In this document: positions 16,455 to 26,508 of the stretch, in pieces | Numbering within the stretch: the stretch's first letter is position 1 | Layout: each line of letters opens with the position of its first letter | Position numbers and translations under genes: made by a program | Notes under the pieces: generated by a model | What the model saw: the letters and a program-made list of their open reading frames with translations, nothing else | What the model was told of the DNA's origin: nothing | The model's database searches: none | Origin: Clostridia bacterium | GTDB taxonomy: Bacteria > Bacillota > Clostridia > Oscillospirales > CAG-272 | DNA: 64,000 nt | Direction: 5' to 3' | Assembly (NCBI GenBank): GCA_017536475.1 | Contig: JAFXHH010000004.1 | Coordinates: forward strand, 1 to 64,000

Positions 16455-16782
16455 AGCTTGATATGCGATGAAACGAGAGGTTGCTCTTAAAGGGACGCCT
16501 TTAAGAGGTAATTTTCGTGGAGTATGTCCGTATGAACGGGCGACGTAGTCTTTCATACACACACTAAGCAACATGCGGCATAGTGGTGCTTTGGTGTTCG
16601 ATCTTTCCCTTATTATTCGGAGTTTATCTGTCAGATGCTGATGCGGATAAAGTCCGTGTTTTAATGGGAAACAGAGGAAACACACGGCACGGTGTACGAT
16701 AGAAGCGTCCCAACACTTAAAGGCGGATCGCTTCATTTTTATTATATGAGCGACGCCGATATCTGAAAGGAGGCACATTACA
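16455..16782 (+). promoter_or_regulatory. Structured leader of rpsJ with attenuator hairpin
   Basis: About 330 nt. A perfect 10-bp hairpin with a GACG loop lies at 16484-16507, and further paired segments follow. The last strong element is a terminator-like hairpin: GAAGCG-TCC (16702-16710) with GGA-T-CGCTTC (16725-16734), then ATTTTT. The rpsJ ribosome site AAGGAGG is beyond it. Transcription attenuation by a ribosomal protein (L4 in other S10 operons) is a reasonable inference. Confidence 0.6.
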
Positions 16783-17094
16783 ATGGCAGTTAATGAAAAA
16801 ATCAGAGTTCGTCTTAAGAGCTACGATCACACTCTCATCGATACCGCTGCAGAGAAGATCGTTACCGTCGCAAAGACCAACGGCTCCGAGGTTTCCGGTC
16901 CTATTCCGCTTCCCACTGAGAGAGAGATAGTTACTATCCTTCGCGCAGTGCACAAGTACAAGGACGCTCGTGAGCAGTTCGAAATGCGCACTCACAAGAG
17001 ACTCATCGATATCATCAAGCCCAATCAGAAGACGATTGACGCTTTGATGAACGTTGAACTCCCTGCAGGCGTTGAGATCGAAGTTAAGATCTGA
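16783..17094 (+). CDS. rpsJ: 30S ribosomal protein S10
   Basis: 103 residues, normal length. S10 binds the 3' domain of 16S rRNA and also serves as NusE in antitermination. Typical start [11 protein letters not shown] and the K-R-L-I-D-I loop are present. First gene of the cluster. 156 nt separate it from rplC, longer than the other spacings in the S10 section. Confidence 0.97.
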   Translation: MAVNEKIRVRLKSYDHTLIDTAAEKIVTVAKTNGSEVSGPIPLPTEREIVTILRAVHKYKDAREQFEMRTHKRLIDIIKPNQKTIDALMNVELPAGVEIEVKI

Positions 17095-17250
17095 TCGCTA
17101 CATTATTTATTATCTTATCAAGCAAGCAAGGAAACTTGCATGACAAAGACAACAGCCGGCGGTGAAGAAAACACCGTGTCGGTAACTTTGTAAGTCACGT
17201 TGGACGGACAAGATCCTATCCAACCAATAATTTACAGGAGGAAAAAGAAA
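17095..17250 (+). promoter_or_regulatory. Structured interval before rplC
   Basis: Three hairpins can be drawn: GCAAG-GAAA-CTTGC (17126-17139), a CGGTG/CACCG stem around 17160-17176, and GTTGGA/TCCAAC (17199-17204 with 17219-17224). The last ends just before the rplC ribosome site. No promoter or gene is seen. A translational control site for L3 or its operon is possible. Confidence 0.45.
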
Positions 17251-17880
17251 ATGAAAAAGGGTATTATCGGTAAGAAGATCGGTATGACTCAGATTTTCGA
17301 CGAAAAGGGTAACGTGATCCCTGTAACCGTTATTCAGGCTGGCCCCTGTGCAGTTGTACAGAAGAAGACCGCTGAAGCAGACGGCTACGATGCTATCCAG
17401 CTCGGCTTTGTAGAAGCTAAGGAGAAGCACATCACGAAGGCTGAAAAGGGCCATTTTGAAAAAGCAGGTGTTTCCTACAAGAGACATCTCAAGGAATTCC
17501 GTCTTGACGATTGCAGCGCGATCAACGTTGGCGACGTCATCACAGCCGATACCTTCGCCGCAGGCGACAAGGTCGACGTAACAGGTGTGACAAAGGGCCG
17601 CGGTTATACCGGCGCTATCAAGAGATGGAACCTTCACTTGCTCGGTGCTACTCACGGTATCGGTCCCGTACACCGCCAGTCCGGATCTATGGGTGTTATC
17701 GACCCTGCGAGAATCTTCAAGAACAAGAAGATGGCCGGTCAGTACGGTAATGAGCAGGTAACTGTTCAGAATCTTAAAGTTGTAAAGATCGACAGCGAAA
17801 AGAACCTCATCGCAGTTAAGGGTGCTATTCCCGGTGCGAAGGACGGTATCGTATTCATTCGCGATTCGATCAAAGCATAA
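17251..17880 (+). CDS. rplC: 50S ribosomal protein L3
   Basis: 209 residues. L3 organises the 3' end of 23S rRNA near the peptidyl-transferase centre. It opens [15 protein letters not shown], and the central loop R-Q-S-G-S-M-G is the segment that reaches the catalytic centre. ATG 17251 follows AGGAGG; the upstream in-frame extension to 17200 is leader sequence. Confidence 0.97.
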   Translation: MKKGIIGKKIGMTQIFDEKGNVIPVTVIQAGPCAVVQKKTAEADGYDAIQLGFVEAKEKHITKAEKGHFEKAGVSYKRHLKEFRLDDCSAINVGDVITADTFAAGDKVDVTGVTKGRGYTGAIKRWNLHLLGATHGIGPVHRQSGSMGVIDPARIFKNKKMAGQYGNEQVTVQNLKVVKIDSEKNLIAVKGAIPGAKDGIVFIRDSIKA

Positions 17881-17900
17881 TCGGAAGGAGGAAATAAATA

Positions 17901-18524
17901 ATGCCTACTATTAAAGTTGTTAATATGGCCGGCGCTGAAGTCGGTACCATGGAGCTCTCCGACGTATTGTTCGGAGGAGAAGTAAACGGCACAGTCCTCC
18001 ACGCTGCAGTAAGAGCTTACCTTCTCAATCAGAGACAGGGTACTCAGTCCACTCTTACTCGTTCCGAGGTTTCCGGCGGTGGTAGAAAGCCCTGGAGACA
18101 GAAGGGTACAGGTAGAGCTCGTCAGGGTTCGACCCGTTCTCCTCAGTGGACACACGGCGGTATCGCTCTCGGTCCTAAGCCCAGAAGCTACCGCACAGAC
18201 CTCAACAAGAAGACAAAGAGACTCGCTCTCATCAGCGCTCTTACCGACAAGGTAAACAACGGCAAGCTCATCGTTGTTGACGATATCAAGCTTGACGCTT
18301 ACAAGACCAAGACCATGGTCAACATGTTCAAGGCTCTTGGCGCAGAGAGAAAGCCCCTCGTAGTTCTTCCCACGGTCGATGCACTCGTAGTTAAGAGCTG
18401 CGCAAACATTCCCGGCGCAAAGACTTGCCTCTACAACACCATCAACGTATACGATATCCTGAACGCTGATACGTTCATCACTACCGTTGCGGCTGTTAAA
18501 ATGCTCGAGGAGGTATATGCATAA
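17901..18524 (+). CDS. rplD: 50S ribosomal protein L4
   Basis: 207 residues. L4 lines the exit tunnel; the extended loop G-G-G-R-K-P-W-R-Q-K-G-T-G-R-A-R (about 53-70) is its tunnel tip. In other bacteria L4 represses the S10 operon, so it is the natural candidate ligand for the rpsJ leader. The stop overlaps the rplW start by one base (TAATG). Confidence 0.97.
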   Translation: MPTIKVVNMAGAEVGTMELSDVLFGGEVNGTVLHAAVRAYLLNQRQGTQSTLTRSEVSGGGRKPWRQKGTGRARQGSTRSPQWTHGGIALGPKPRSYRTDLNKKTKRLALISALTDKVNNGKLIVVDDIKLDAYKTKTMVNMFKALGAERKPLVVLPTVDALVVKSCANIPGAKTCLYNTINVYDILNADTFITTVAAVKMLEEVYA

Positions 18525-18820
18525 TGAGAATGCTTGAAGATGTAATTATTAAGCCTATTATCTCTGAGGCTTCGATGGATCTTATCGCTCAGAGAAAGTA
18601 TGTTTTCAAGGTAGCAAAGACTGCTGACAAGGCGGAGATCGCTGCGGCAGTTGAGGCTATGTTCCCCGGCACCAAGGTCGAGGCCGTTAACACGATCAAT
18701 ATGAAGAGAAAGCCCAAGAGATACGGTGTACACTTCGGTTACACAAGCGCTTGGAAGAAGGCAATCGTTACTTTGACTGCTGATTCCAAGACCATCGAGT
18801 TCTTTGAAGGCATGAACTAA
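18524..18820 (+). CDS. rplW: 50S ribosomal protein L23
   Basis: 98 residues. L23 sits at the tunnel exit and docks trigger factor and SRP. Family pattern [10 protein letters not shown] near the start and K-R-K-P-K-R in the basic loop. Translation is coupled to rplD by the 1-nt overlap. Confidence 0.96.
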   Translation: MRMLEDVIIKPIISEASMDLIAQRKYVFKVAKTADKAEIAAAVEAMFPGTKVEAVNTINMKRKPKRYGVHFGYTSAWKKAIVTLTADSKTIEFFEGMN

Positions 18821-18837
18821 GAGGGAGGTCGAATAAA

Positions 18838-19674
18838 ATGGCAACACTTAAGTATAAACCTACGACACCCGCGAGAAGACACATGTCCGTTCCTGTCTAC
18901 AAGGATATCATCACTAAGGACGTTCCTGAAAAGAGCCTTGTAGTAATCAAGAAAAAGCACGCGGGCCGTAATAGCTACGGACGTATCACTGTTCGTCACA
19001 GAGGCGGCGGAAACAAGGTTAAGTACAGAATTATCGACTTCAAGAGACTTTCTACAGTCCCCGCTGAAGTAATCGCTATCGAGTACGACCCCAACAGAAC
19101 CGCTTATATCGCTCTTCTTCAGAACGAAGAGGGCGTTAAGAGCTACATTATAGCTCCCGAAGGCCTTAAGGTTGGAGATAAGGTTTACTCCGGCGCAGAT
19201 GCAGACATCAAGCCCGGTAACGCACTTCCTCTCGCAAACATTCCTGTAGGTACCTTCATCAACAGCATCGAGCTTTACCCCGGTAAGGGCGCTCAGCTCG
19301 TTCGCTCTGCAGGCGTTATGGCACAGCTCATCTCCAAGGAAGCAAACGGTATGGCTCAGGTCAGACTTCCTTCCGGCGAGGTTCGCTTCATTCGCCTTGA
19401 CTGTAAGGCAGTTATCGGTCAGATCGGTAACATCGACCACGACACTGTTAAGGTCGGTAAGGCTGGTAAGACCAGACACAAGGGCATTCGTCCCACAGTT
19501 CGCGGTTCCGTCATGAACCCCTGCGATCACCCCCACGGTGGTGGTGAGGGTAAGTCTCCCATCGGTCATGCTAATCCTATGACTCCTTGGGGCAAGCCTG
19601 CTCTCGGTCTTAAGACCAGAAACAAGAAGGCTCGGACTGACAAGTTCATCGTAAGACGCAGAAATGCTAAATAA
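18838..19674 (+). CDS. rplB: 50S ribosomal protein L2
   Basis: 278 residues, normal length. L2 is needed for subunit joining and peptidyl transfer. The conserved C-terminal stretch [12 protein letters not shown] with its catalytically important His is present. GGGAGG precedes the ATG. Confidence 0.97.
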   Translation: MATLKYKPTTPARRHMSVPVYKDIITKDVPEKSLVVIKKKHAGRNSYGRITVRHRGGGNKVKYRIIDFKRLSTVPAEVIAIEYDPNRTAYIALLQNEEGVKSYIIAPEGLKVGDKVYSGADADIKPGNALPLANIPVGTFINSIELYPGKGAQLVRSAGVMAQLISKEANGMAQVRLPSGEVRFIRLDCKAVIGQIGNIDHDTVKVGKAGKTRHKGIRPTVRGSVMNPCDHPHGGGEGKSPIGHANPMTPWGKPALGLKTRNKKARTDKFIVRRRNAK

Positions 19675-19688
19675 GGAGGGAATATAAA

Positions 19689-19970
19689 ATGAGCAGAAGC
19701 CTTAAGAAAGCGCCTTTTGTAGAAGAAAAGCTCTACACTCGTGTTTGCGCTATGAATGATAAGGGCGAAAAGAAGGTTCTCAAGACCTGGTCTCGTTCGT
19801 CCACAATATTCCCGGAATTTGTCGGTCACACTATTGCGGTTTACGACGGCAGAAAGCACGTTCCGGTATACGTTACTGAAGATATGGTCGGTCACAAGCT
19901 CGGTGAGTTTGCTCCCACCAGAACCTTCAAGGGCCACGCAGGTTCCAAGACATCCAACAACGGTAAGTAA
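19689..19970 (+). CDS. rpsS: 30S ribosomal protein S19
   Basis: 93 residues. S19 pairs with S13 in the 30S head. S-R-S-L-K-K-A-P-F at the start and [11 protein letters not shown] near the end are typical. Tight spacing to rplB and rplV. Confidence 0.97.
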   Translation: MSRSLKKAPFVEEKLYTRVCAMNDKGEKKVLKTWSRSSTIFPEFVGHTIAVYDGRKHVPVYVTEDMVGHKLGEFAPTRTFKGHAGSKTSNNGK

Positions 19971-19989
19971 TCAAGGGAGGAATTAGAAA

Positions 19990-20325
19990 ATGAAAGCATA
20001 TGCATATCTTAAGTATGCGAGAATTTCCCCTCGTAAGGTGAAGATCGTTCTCGACCTCATCAGAGGCAAGGATGTAGGAGCAGCTATGGCTATCCTCAAG
20101 AACACCCACAAGGGCGCTTCTGAGTACCTTATCAAGCTTTTGGGAAGTGCAATCGCAAACGCAGAAAATAATTTCCACATGGATTCCACCAAGCTCTACG
20201 TATCCGAGTGCTTCGTATGCCCCGGTCCTACGCTCAAGAGAATTATGCCCAGAGCTAAGGGTAGCGCAGACAGAATCCTTAAGAGAACCAGCCACGTTAC
20301 AATCGCGGTTGAAGAAAGAAACTAA
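19990..20325 (+). CDS. rplV: 50S ribosomal protein L22
   Basis: 111 residues. L22 lines the exit tunnel through its beta-hairpin ([10 protein letters not shown] near 90). Y-A-R-I-S-P-R-K-V and the N-A-E-N-N motif are diagnostic. Confidence 0.97.
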   Translation: MKAYAYLKYARISPRKVKIVLDLIRGKDVGAAMAILKNTHKGASEYLIKLLGSAIANAENNFHMDSTKLYVSECFVCPGPTLKRIMPRAKGSADRILKRTSHVTIAVEERN

Positions 20326-20342
20326 GAGAGGAGACAAGAGTT

Positions 20343-21131
20343 ATGGGTCAGAAAGTTAATCCCCACGGCCTCAGAGTAGGCGTTATAAAGAACTGGGATT
20401 CAAGATGGTTCGCAAAAGACGAAGTTTTCGGCGACACTCTTGTATCCGACTACAACATCAGAAAATATCTTAAGAGCGAGCTTCAGGACGCAGGCGTTCC
20501 CAAGATCGAGATCGAGCGTGACAGCCGCAGAGTAAGAGTTTTCATTCACTGTGCTAAGCCCGGTATGGTTATCGGTAAGGGTGGTGTTGAGATAGAGAAG
20601 TACAAGGCACAGCTCGAGAAGATGGTTGGCATGCCCGTATCCCTCAACGTTGTTGAGGTAAGACAGCCCGACCTCAACGCTCAGCTCGTTGCTGAGAACA
20701 TCTGCTCTCAGCTTGAGAAGCGTGTTACCTTCCGCCGCGCTATGAAGATGGCTATCAGAAACACCATGAGACTTGGTGCAAAGGGTATTAAGATCGCTTG
20801 CAGCGGACGTCTTGGCGGTGCCGAGATCGCAAGAAGCGAGCACTACCACGAGGGTACTATCCCGCTTCAGACACTCAGAGCTGACATCGAGTACGGCTTC
20901 TGGGAGGCAAACACCACTTACGGTAAGATCGGTGTTAAGGTCTGGATCTACAGAGGAGAGGTCCTCAACGAAGTAAACCGTCCTGCACGCAACGGCGAAC
21001 GCAGAGACAATCGCGGTGATCGCAGAAACAACGGCGACAGACGCGACAGAAGAAACGGTGGCAACCGTCAGGGTCGTGGCGATAGAGCGCCCAGAGCTGA
21101 CAGAGCTCCCAGAGACGGAGGTGCTAAATAA
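20343..21131 (+). CDS. rpsC: 30S ribosomal protein S3 with basic low-complexity tail
   Basis: 262 residues. S3 forms the mRNA entry site. [10 protein letters not shown] at the start, a KH domain (G-K-G-G-V-E-I near 80) and the C-terminal S3 domain end near 215. The remaining 45 residues are an Arg/Asp/Asn/Gly repeat tail that is longer than in many bacteria and probably unstructured. The stop overlaps rplP by one base. Confidence 0.96.
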   Translation: MGQKVNPHGLRVGVIKNWDSRWFAKDEVFGDTLVSDYNIRKYLKSELQDAGVPKIEIERDSRRVRVFIHCAKPGMVIGKGGVEIEKYKAQLEKMVGMPVSLNVVEVRQPDLNAQLVAENICSQLEKRVTFRRAMKMAIRNTMRLGAKGIKIACSGRLGGAEIARSEHYHEGTIPLQTLRADIEYGFWEANTTYGKIGVKVWIYRGEVLNEVNRPARNGERRDNRGDRRNNGDRRDRRNGGNRQGRGDRAPRADRAPRDGGAK

Positions 21132-21553
21132 TGTTAATGCCTAAGAGAGTAAAATTCCGTCGCGTACAGCGCGGAAGACTTAAGGGTAAGGCGCTTAGAG
21201 GCAACACCATTACCAATGGTAACTACGGTCTCGTAGCACTTGAGCCCGCTTGGATCACAAGCAATCAGATCGAGGCTGCCCGTATCGCGATGACTCGTTA
21301 CATTAAGCGTGGCGGTAAGGTCTGGATCAAGATATTCCCCGACAAGCCTATCACTGAAAAGCCTGCTGAGACTCGAATGGGTTCCGGTAAGGGTAGCCCT
21401 GAGTACTGGGTAGCAGTTGTTAAGCCCGGTCGTGTAATGTTTGAAATGGACGGCGTTTCTGAAGAGGTCGCTCGTGAGGCTATGCGTCTTGCAGGCCACA
21501 AGCTCCCCATCAAGACCAAGTTCATGGTTAAAGAAGAAGTAAAGGAGGCATAA
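21131..21553 (+). CDS. rplP: 50S ribosomal protein L16
   Basis: 140 residues. L16 positions tRNA at the A site. [18 protein letters not shown] and R-M-G-S-G-K-G are present. ATG 21131 overlaps the rpsC stop (TAATG) and agrees with the M-L-x-P-K-R start common in Firmicutes. Confidence 0.97.
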   Translation: MLMPKRVKFRRVQRGRLKGKALRGNTITNGNYGLVALEPAWITSNQIEAARIAMTRYIKRGGKVWIKIFPDKPITEKPAETRMGSGKGSPEYWVAVVKPGRVMFEMDGVSEEVAREAMRLAGHKLPIKTKFMVKEEVKEA

Positions 21554-21557
21554 GCTC

Positions 21558-21746
21558 ATGAAAATCGCTGAAATTAAAGATTTGACAGTTGAAGAGCTCA
21601 ACGCTAAGCTTGTTGAACTCAAGAAAGAGCTTTTCAACCTCCGTTTCCAGCACGCAGTTAATCAGCTTGAAAACACTCACAAGATGACTGAGGTCAAGCG
21701 TGATATCGCTCGTGTAATGACAGTTCTCAATGAGAAGAACGCATAA
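21558..21746 (+). CDS. rpmC: 50S ribosomal protein L29
   Basis: 62 residues, two helices ([14 protein letters not shown] and a second E-V-K-R-D-I-A-R). It lies near the tunnel exit next to L23. Four bases separate it from rplP. Confidence 0.95.
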   Translation: MKIAEIKDLTVEELNAKLVELKKELFNLRFQHAVNQLENTHKMTEVKRDIARVMTVLNEKNA

Positions 21747-21756
21747 GGAGGCAGTC

Positions 21757-22017
21757 ATGACAGAAGAAAGAGCACTTAGAAAAGTCAGAGTTGGCATGGT
21801 TGTCAGCGACAAGATGGACAAGACGGTCGTCATCGCTATCGAGGACAACGTCAAGCACCCCGTATACGGTAAGATCATCAAGCGCACTCTTAAGGTTCAC
21901 GCTCACGACGAGAACAACGAATGCGGTGTTGGTGATAAGGTAAGAATCATGGAAACAAGACCCCTCTCCAAGACTAAGAGATGGAGAGTTGTTGAAGTGA
22001 TCGAAAAGGCTAAATAA
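21757..22017 (+). CDS. rpsQ: 30S ribosomal protein S17
   Basis: 86 residues, OB fold. Typical [14 protein letters not shown] and [14 protein letters not shown] 21757 follows AAGGAGG at 7 nt; the open frame upstream belongs to the rpmC end. Confidence 0.97.
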   Translation: MTEERALRKVRVGMVVSDKMDKTVVIAIEDNVKHPVYGKIIKRTLKVHAHDENNECGVGDKVRIMETRPLSKTKRWRVVEVIEKAK

Positions 22018-22074
22018 TTGAATTCGAATAGTAGGTACGTCGAAGCGTACTCGAAACAGTAGGAGGAAAAAACA

Positions 22075-22443
22075 ATGATTCAACAGCAATCTCTTATGAA
22101 GGTCGCTGACAACACCGGCGCTAAGGAGCTGATGTGCATTCGCGTTCTCGGCGGAACAGGCCGCAGATACGGTAACATCGGTGACATCGTGGTTTGCTCC
22201 GTTAAGAAGGCAATCCCCGGCGGCATGGTTAAGAAGGGCGACGTCGTAAAGGCAGTTATAGTAAGAAGCGCACACGGCATGAAGCGTGCTGACGGTTCTT
22301 ACATCAAGTTCGATGAGAACGCAGCAGTTATTATCAAAGAAGACAACACTCCCAAGGGTACTCGTATCTTTGGCCCTGTTGCAAGAGAGCTCCGTGAGAA
22401 GGACTTCCTTAAGATCCTCTCCCTCGCTCCCGAAGTACTTTAA
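22075..22443 (+). CDS. rplN: 50S ribosomal protein L14
   Basis: 122 residues, universal length. I-Q-Q-Q-S at the start, V-A-D-N-T-G-A-K and [13 protein letters not shown] near the end. L14 forms an intersubunit bridge. A 57-nt gap holds the GGTACG/CGTACT pairing before AGGAGG. Confidence 0.97.
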   Translation: MIQQQSLMKVADNTGAKELMCIRVLGGTGRRYGNIGDIVVCSVKKAIPGGMVKKGDVVKAVIVRSAHGMKRADGSYIKFDENAAVIIKEDNTPKGTRIFGPVARELREKDFLKILSLAPEVL

Positions 22444-22458
22444 TGGAGGTAACGAACG

Positions 22459-22812
22459 ATGGCAAATATTAAAACAGGCGACACCGTTGTAGTACTCTCC
22501 GGTAACTCCAAGGGCGTTAAGGGCAAGGTTATTGCCGTTTCCCCCAAGGAGAACAAGGTACTCGTTGAAGGTGCAAACATTATCCACAAGCACGTTAAGG
22601 CTCGCAGACAGGGTGAGACCGGCGGTATCGTAGACGCTGAGGGCGCTATGTACGCTGATAAGGTCGCTCTCTACTGCCCCAAGTGCGACAAGGGTGTAAG
22701 AACCAAGACCGAAAGAAGTGTAGATGAGAACGGTACTAAGACTATCAAGACTCTCTGCGCAAAGTGCGGCGCGGTTCTCAGAACCGAAATTGTTAAGGGA
22801 GGTAAGAACTAA
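22459..22812 (+). CDS. rplX: 50S ribosomal protein L24 with zinc-ribbon-like end
   Basis: 117 residues. The N-terminal KOW domain ([15 protein letters not shown]) is standard; L24 starts 50S assembly. The C-terminal part holds two C-x-x-C pairs (C-P-K-C and C-A-K-C) that could bind zinc. This is a feature of some bacterial L24 proteins and makes it about 12 residues longer than the shortest forms. The stop overlaps rplE. Confidence 0.95.
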   Translation: MANIKTGDTVVVLSGNSKGVKGKVIAVSPKENKVLVEGANIIHKHVKARRQGETGGIVDAEGAMYADKVALYCPKCDKGVRTKTERSVDENGTKTIKTLCAKCGAVLRTEIVKGGKN

Positions 22813-23351
22813 TGGCAAGACTTAATGATATGTACAAGGCCGAGGTTGCTCCCGCCCTTATGAAAAAGTATTCCTACAAGAGCGTTATGCAGATCCCCAA
22901 GCTTGACAAGATCGTTGTCAACGTTGGTGCAGGCGACGCTAAGGATAACACCAAGGTTATTGATTCCGTAATCAACGACCTCACCATCATCACCGGCCAG
23001 AAGGCAGTTCCCACCTATGCTAAGAAGTCCGTAGCAAACTTCAAGCTCCGTCAGGGCATGAAGATCGGCGCAAAGGTAACTCTTCGCGGTGAGAAGATGT
23101 ACGAGTTCATGGACAGACTTTTCAACTTTGCTCTGCCCAGAGTTCGTGACTTCAAGGGTATCAACCCCAACGCTTTCGACGGTCGTGGAAACTACTCCCT
23201 CGGTCTCAAGGAACAGCTTATATTCCCTGAAATCGAGTACGATAAGGTAGAGAAGATCCGCGGTATGGACATCTGCTTCGTTACTACTGCTAACACAGAC
23301 GACGAGGCAAGAGAGCTGCTCACTCTTATGGGCGCTCCCTTCGCAAAATAA
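22812..23351 (+). CDS. rplE: 50S ribosomal protein L5
   Basis: 179 residues. L5 binds 5S rRNA and contacts P-site t[20 protein letters not shown] and F-P-E-I-E-Y-D are diagnostic. Start coupled to rplX by a 1-nt overlap. Confidence 0.97.
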   Translation: MARLNDMYKAEVAPALMKKYSYKSVMQIPKLDKIVVNVGAGDAKDNTKVIDSVINDLTIITGQKAVPTYAKKSVANFKLRQGMKIGAKVTLRGEKMYEFMDRLFNFALPRVRDFKGINPNAFDGRGNYSLGLKEQLIFPEIEYDKVEKIRGMDICFVTTANTDDEARELLTLMGAPFAK

Positions 23352-23367
23352 TCGGAGGTAATGGAAA

Positions 23368-23553
23368 ATGGCTAAAACAGCAATGATACTCAAGCAGCAG
23401 AAGACCCAGAAGTACTCCACTCGCGAGTACAACCGTTGCAAGATCTGCGGACGTCCTCACGCTTACATGCGTAAGTACGGTATCTGCCGTATCTGCTTTA
23501 GAAACCTCGCGTATAAGGGTGAGATCCCCGGCGTAAAGAAGGCCAGCTGGTAA
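23368..23553 (+). CDS. rpsZ: 30S ribosomal protein S14, zinc-binding type
   Basis: 61 residues with C-K-I-C-G-R-P-H and C-R-I-C-F, the zinc ribbon of the short S14 (type Z) found in Firmicutes. It contacts the 30S head. It ends the first part of the spc section; the next gene is 302 nt away. Confidence 0.96.
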   Translation: MAKTAMILKQQKTQKYSTREYNRCKICGRPHAYMRKYGICRICFRNLAYKGEIPGVKKASW

Positions 23554-23855
23554 TTTCCGGATATAATCGCAGTTTTCGCGGCTCGACTTACGAATTATAG
23601 TAAGCCTTCGCCGCGAAGAACCACGATTCTATCTCGAAAATTCCTCAGCTGTATACTGCTGGTAAAGTGAGATTGATCAAATCTCAAAAATTCAATGTGA
23701 ATCTGCTCTCAAAGAGAGCTGTTCAATAAAACCCCCAACTATCGGAAGGAAGTTAATCTACGGCGTCTCGTCGGGTTGGACTTAACCGCCGATATGCCGC
23801 CGAGGAAGATTCTCGGCAGCAAGAAAAATCATACTTGCATCAGGAGGAAAAGAAA
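23554..23855 (+). promoter_or_regulatory. Long structured interval before rpsH
   Basis: No gene. An 8-bp stem TTCGCGGC/GCCGCGAA (23575-23582 with 23610-23617) encloses a CTTAC/GTAAG hairpin (23587-23604). GCCGAG/CTCGGC (23799-23804 with 23812-23817) forms a hairpin shortly before AGGAGG of rpsH. A TATAAT (23562-23567) lacks a -35 partner. Interruptions of this size inside the spc operon are uncommon. A leader for S8-mediated control or an RNA-processing site is possible. Confidence 0.5.
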
Positions 23856-24251
23856 ATGCAAATGTCAGACGTAATTGCAGATATGCTCACAAGAATTCGT
23901 AACGCTAGCAACGCTAAGCACGCGACCGTGGACATTCCTGCATCCAACATGAAGAAGTCTATAGCTGATATCCTTGTTGAAGAGGGATATATCAAGGGCT
24001 ATGACGTTATCGAAGATGGCAAGCAGGGTACTATCAGAGTTACCCTCAAGTACATCGGCAAGACAAAGGTTATCAGAGGTCTCAAGAGAGTTTCTAAGCC
24101 CGGTCTCCGTATCTACGCAGGCTACGAGGATATGCCTCAGGTTATGAACGGTCTTGGTATCGCGATAGTCTCCACATCCAAAGGAATCATGACAGACAAG
24201 AAGGCTCGCGCAGCTAAGGTTGGCGGCGAAGTCCTCGCGTATGTATGGTAA
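23856..24251 (+). CDS. rpsH: 30S ribosomal protein S8
   Basis: 131 residues. S8 binds helix 21 of 16S rRNA and represses the spc operon in E. coli. [13 protein letters not shown] at the start and the C-terminal S-T-S-K-G-I-M-T-D motif. ATG 23856 follows AGGAGG at 8 nt; TTG 23835 is not the start. Confidence 0.97.
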   Translation: MQMSDVIADMLTRIRNASNAKHATVDIPASNMKKSIADILVEEGYIKGYDVIEDGKQGTIRVTLKYIGKTKVIRGLKRVSKPGLRIYAGYEDMPQVMNGLGIAIVSTSKGIMTDKKARAAKVGGEVLAYVW

Positions 24252-24272
24252 TCGAACGGGAGGTATACTGAT

Positions 24273-24893
24273 ATGTCAAGAATTGGTAGAATGCCTGTCG
24301 AAATTCCTGCAGGTGTTACAGTTACAGTAAACGGTAATACTGTTACCGTTAAGGGTCCCAAGGGTACTCTTACCAAGAGCTTCAGCGAAAGAATCACTGT
24401 TGCCGTTGAGGGTAATCAGGTGCTCGTTACAAGACCCACAGATGAAAAAGAAGACAGAAGCCTTCACGGTCTCACCCGTGCTCTCGTGCAGAACATGGTA
24501 ACAGGTGTACACACCGGTTATAAGAAGATACTTATGATCATGGGTGTTGGTTACAAGGCTGTTAAGACCGGCAAGGATCTTCAGCTCTACTTGGGCTATT
24601 CGCTTATGCCCGGCGTGGGTACTCCCCAGGCTAAATATATCGTTAGCGACACTGATACGGTTAAGCTTTCCGTTCCCAACGAGAACGAGATCAAGGCTCA
24701 GGGCATCGACAAGATGACCACCGAGAAGATCAACGGCGGTCTTATCATCGTTGTTGAGGGTATTGATAAGCAGGAAGTTGGCCAGATGGCTGCTGTTATC
24801 AGAGGCAAGCGTCCTCCCGAGCCCTATCACGGCAAGGGTATCCGTTACATCGACGAGTACGTTCGTCGTAAGGCCGGAAAGACCGGTAAATAA
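24273..24893 (+). CDS. rplF: 50S ribosomal protein L6, enlarged
   Basis: 206 residues against about 178-180 in most bacteria. Both L6 repeats are present (S-R-I-G-R-M-P-V-E-I-P and the P-P-E-P-Y-H-G-K-G-I-R-Y signature). The extra residues lie in the second domain after L-G-Y-S (around 110-165). L6 sits near the sarcin-ricin loop. Confidence 0.95.
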   Translation: MSRIGRMPVEIPAGVTVTVNGNTVTVKGPKGTLTKSFSERITVAVEGNQVLVTRPTDEKEDRSLHGLTRALVQNMVTGVHTGYKKILMIMGVGYKAVKTGKDLQLYLGYSLMPGVGTPQAKYIVSDTDTVKLSVPNENEIKAQGIDKMTTEKINGGLIIVVEGIDKQEVGQMAAVIRGKRPPEPYHGKGIRYIDEYVRRKAGKTGK

Positions 24894-24912
24894 TTGAAAG
24901 GAGTGGAGTAAC

Positions 24913-25272
24913 ATGGTATCAAGAAAAGACAGTAACAAGGCTCGTCTTAAGAGACATAAGAGAGTCAGAGCAAAGATCTCCGGTACTGCAGCACGTCCCC
25001 GTCTTGCAGTTTACCGTTCCAACGCTAACATCTCTGCACAGATCATTGATGACGTTGCAGGAAAGACCCTGGTTTCCGCTTCTACCTACGGCGCATCCTT
25101 CGAGGGTAACGGCGGCAACAAGGCTGCTGCTCGCGAGGTCGGTAAGACCATCGCTGAAAAGGCAGTTGCTATGGGCATCACAGAAGTCGTATTCGACAGA
25201 GGCGGCTATCTTTATCACGGACGTGTATCGGAATTGGCTGAAGGCGCTCGCGAGGGCGGCCTGAAGTTCTAA
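24913..25272 (+). CDS. rplR: 50S ribosomal protein L18
   Basis: 119 residues. L18 binds 5S r[23 protein letters not shown] and the end [12 protein letters not shown] are typical. AAAGGAG precedes the start. Confidence 0.97.
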   Translation: MVSRKDSNKARLKRHKRVRAKISGTAARPRLAVYRSNANISAQIIDDVAGKTLVSASTYGASFEGNGGNKAAAREVGKTIAEKAVAMGITEVVFDRGGYLYHGRVSELAEGAREGGLKF

Positions 25273-25347
25273 TCCTTCTTGGATTAGTAACCGGTTTGTA
25301 CACTGTTCAAACAACATTTATTTGAACATTTCAGAGGAGAATTTAAC

Positions 25348-25851
25348 ATGGCACAGAAATTTAATCCGGCAGAGGTTGAGCTTACTGAGAAGCTCGTCTC
25401 GCTGAACCGTGTTTCCAAGACCGTTAAGGGCGGACGTATCGCACGTTTCGCAGCGCTCATGGTTGTCGGTGACGGCAACGGTCACGTTGGCGTAGGTCTC
25501 GGAAAGGCCGCAGAGGTTCCTGAAGCGATCCGCAAGGGAATCGAAGATGCGAAGAAAAATATGATCACAGTTTCCCTTAAGGGAACCACGATCCCCCACG
25601 AAGTTGTCGGCGTATTCGGCGCAGGTAAGGTGCTTCTTAAGCCCGCTGCTCTCGGTACCGGTATCATCGCGGGTGGTAAAGTAAGAGCAGTTCTTGAGGC
25701 TGCAGGTATCTCCAACATCAGAGCTAAGTGCCTCCGTTCCAACAATCCTACCAACGTTGTTAAGGCAACTATGGAAGGTCTTAAGGAACTCCGCACTGCT
25801 GAAGAGGTTGCGAAGATCCGTGAAATCAGCGTAGAGCAGGTTAAGGGTTAA
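25348..25851 (+). CDS. rpsE: 30S ribosomal protein S5
   Basis: 167 residues. S5 acts in decoding fidelity. The dsRBD-like N-domain carries V-K-G-G-R-x-x-R-F and [10 protein letters not shown]; the second domain has [15 protein letters not shown] 75-nt gap upstream can form a GTTCAAA/TTTGAAC hairpin. Confidence 0.97.
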   Translation: MAQKFNPAEVELTEKLVSLNRVSKTVKGGRIARFAALMVVGDGNGHVGVGLGKAAEVPEAIRKGIEDAKKNMITVSLKGTTIPHEVVGVFGAGKVLLKPAALGTGIIAGGKVRAVLEAAGISNIRAKCLRSNNPTNVVKATMEGLKELRTAEEVAKIREISVEQVKG

Positions 25852-25868
25852 TAAGGAGGTAAGACACA

Positions 25869-26048
25869 ATGAAAAAGGTTACACTTACAAAGAGTCTTAT
25901 CGCATCCAAGCCCAATCAGCGCGCAACCGCAAAGTCCCTCGGTCTTAACAAGATCGGTGACTACATCGTTCACGCTGACGACGCTGTTCTTGCAGGTAAG
26001 ATCAAGGTTCTCGCTCACCTCGTAACGGTTGAGACCGTAGAAGACTAA
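25869..26048 (+). CDS. rpmD: 50S ribosomal protein L30
   Basis: 59 residues, read directly from the sequence: [11 protein letters not shown], then [13 protein letters not shown] and H-L-V-T-V-E at the end. Normal L30 length and its usual place between rpsE and rplO. AAGGAGG lies 10 nt upstream. Confidence 0.95.
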   Translation: MKKVTLTKSLIASKPNQRATAKSLGLNKIGDYIVHADDAVLAGKIKVLAHLVTVETVED

Positions 26049-26064
26049 TAGGAGGTATCAGAGA

Positions 26065-26505
26065 ATGAAACTTAATGAACTTAAGCCCGCTGCAGGCTCC
26101 GCTAAGGACGCTTGGAGAAAGGGTAGAGGCGCAGGCTCCGGTAACGGTAAGACTGCAGGTAAGGGTCACAAGGGCCAGAATGCTCGTTCGGGCGGCGGCG
26201 TAAGACCCGGTTTCGAGGGAGGTCAGCTTCCTCTTTACAGAAAGCTTCCTAAGAGAGGCTTTAAGAACAGATTCGCTACCAACTACGTTACTGTTAACGT
26301 ATCCGAGCTCAACGTATTTGAGAACGGCGCGGTAGTAGATCTCGAGGCACTCCTCGCAAAGAAGATAGTTCGCAAGTCTCTCGACGGACTCAAGGTTCTC
26401 GGTAACGGCGAGCTTACAAAGAACTTGACTGTTAAGGCGGCAGCTTTCTCTGCAACCGCTAAGGAAAAGATCACAGCAGCAGGTGGACAGGCAGAGGAGG
26501 TATAA
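26065..26505 (+). CDS. rplO: 50S ribosomal protein L15
   Basis: 146 residues. The basic, glycine-rich N-terminus ([18 protein letters not shown]) threads into 23S rRNA, and the globular C-terminus has the G-x-x-x-x-K-A-F/A-A pattern. It immediately precedes secY. Confidence 0.97.
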   Translation: MKLNELKPAAGSAKDAWRKGRGAGSGNGKTAGKGHKGQNARSGGGVRPGFEGGQLPLYRKLPKRGFKNRFATNYVTVNVSELNVFENGAVVDLEALLAKKIVRKSLDGLKVLGNGELTKNLTVKAAAFSATAKEKITAAGGQAEEV

Positions 26506-26508
26506 GGG

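Larger units (their letters stand above)
16118..16782. other. Intergenic region: S10 operon promoter and long leader
   Basis: 16118-16420 is AT-rich, with no gene recognised. 16421-16449 is the S10 promoter and 16455-16782 a structured leader. Confidence 0.7.
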
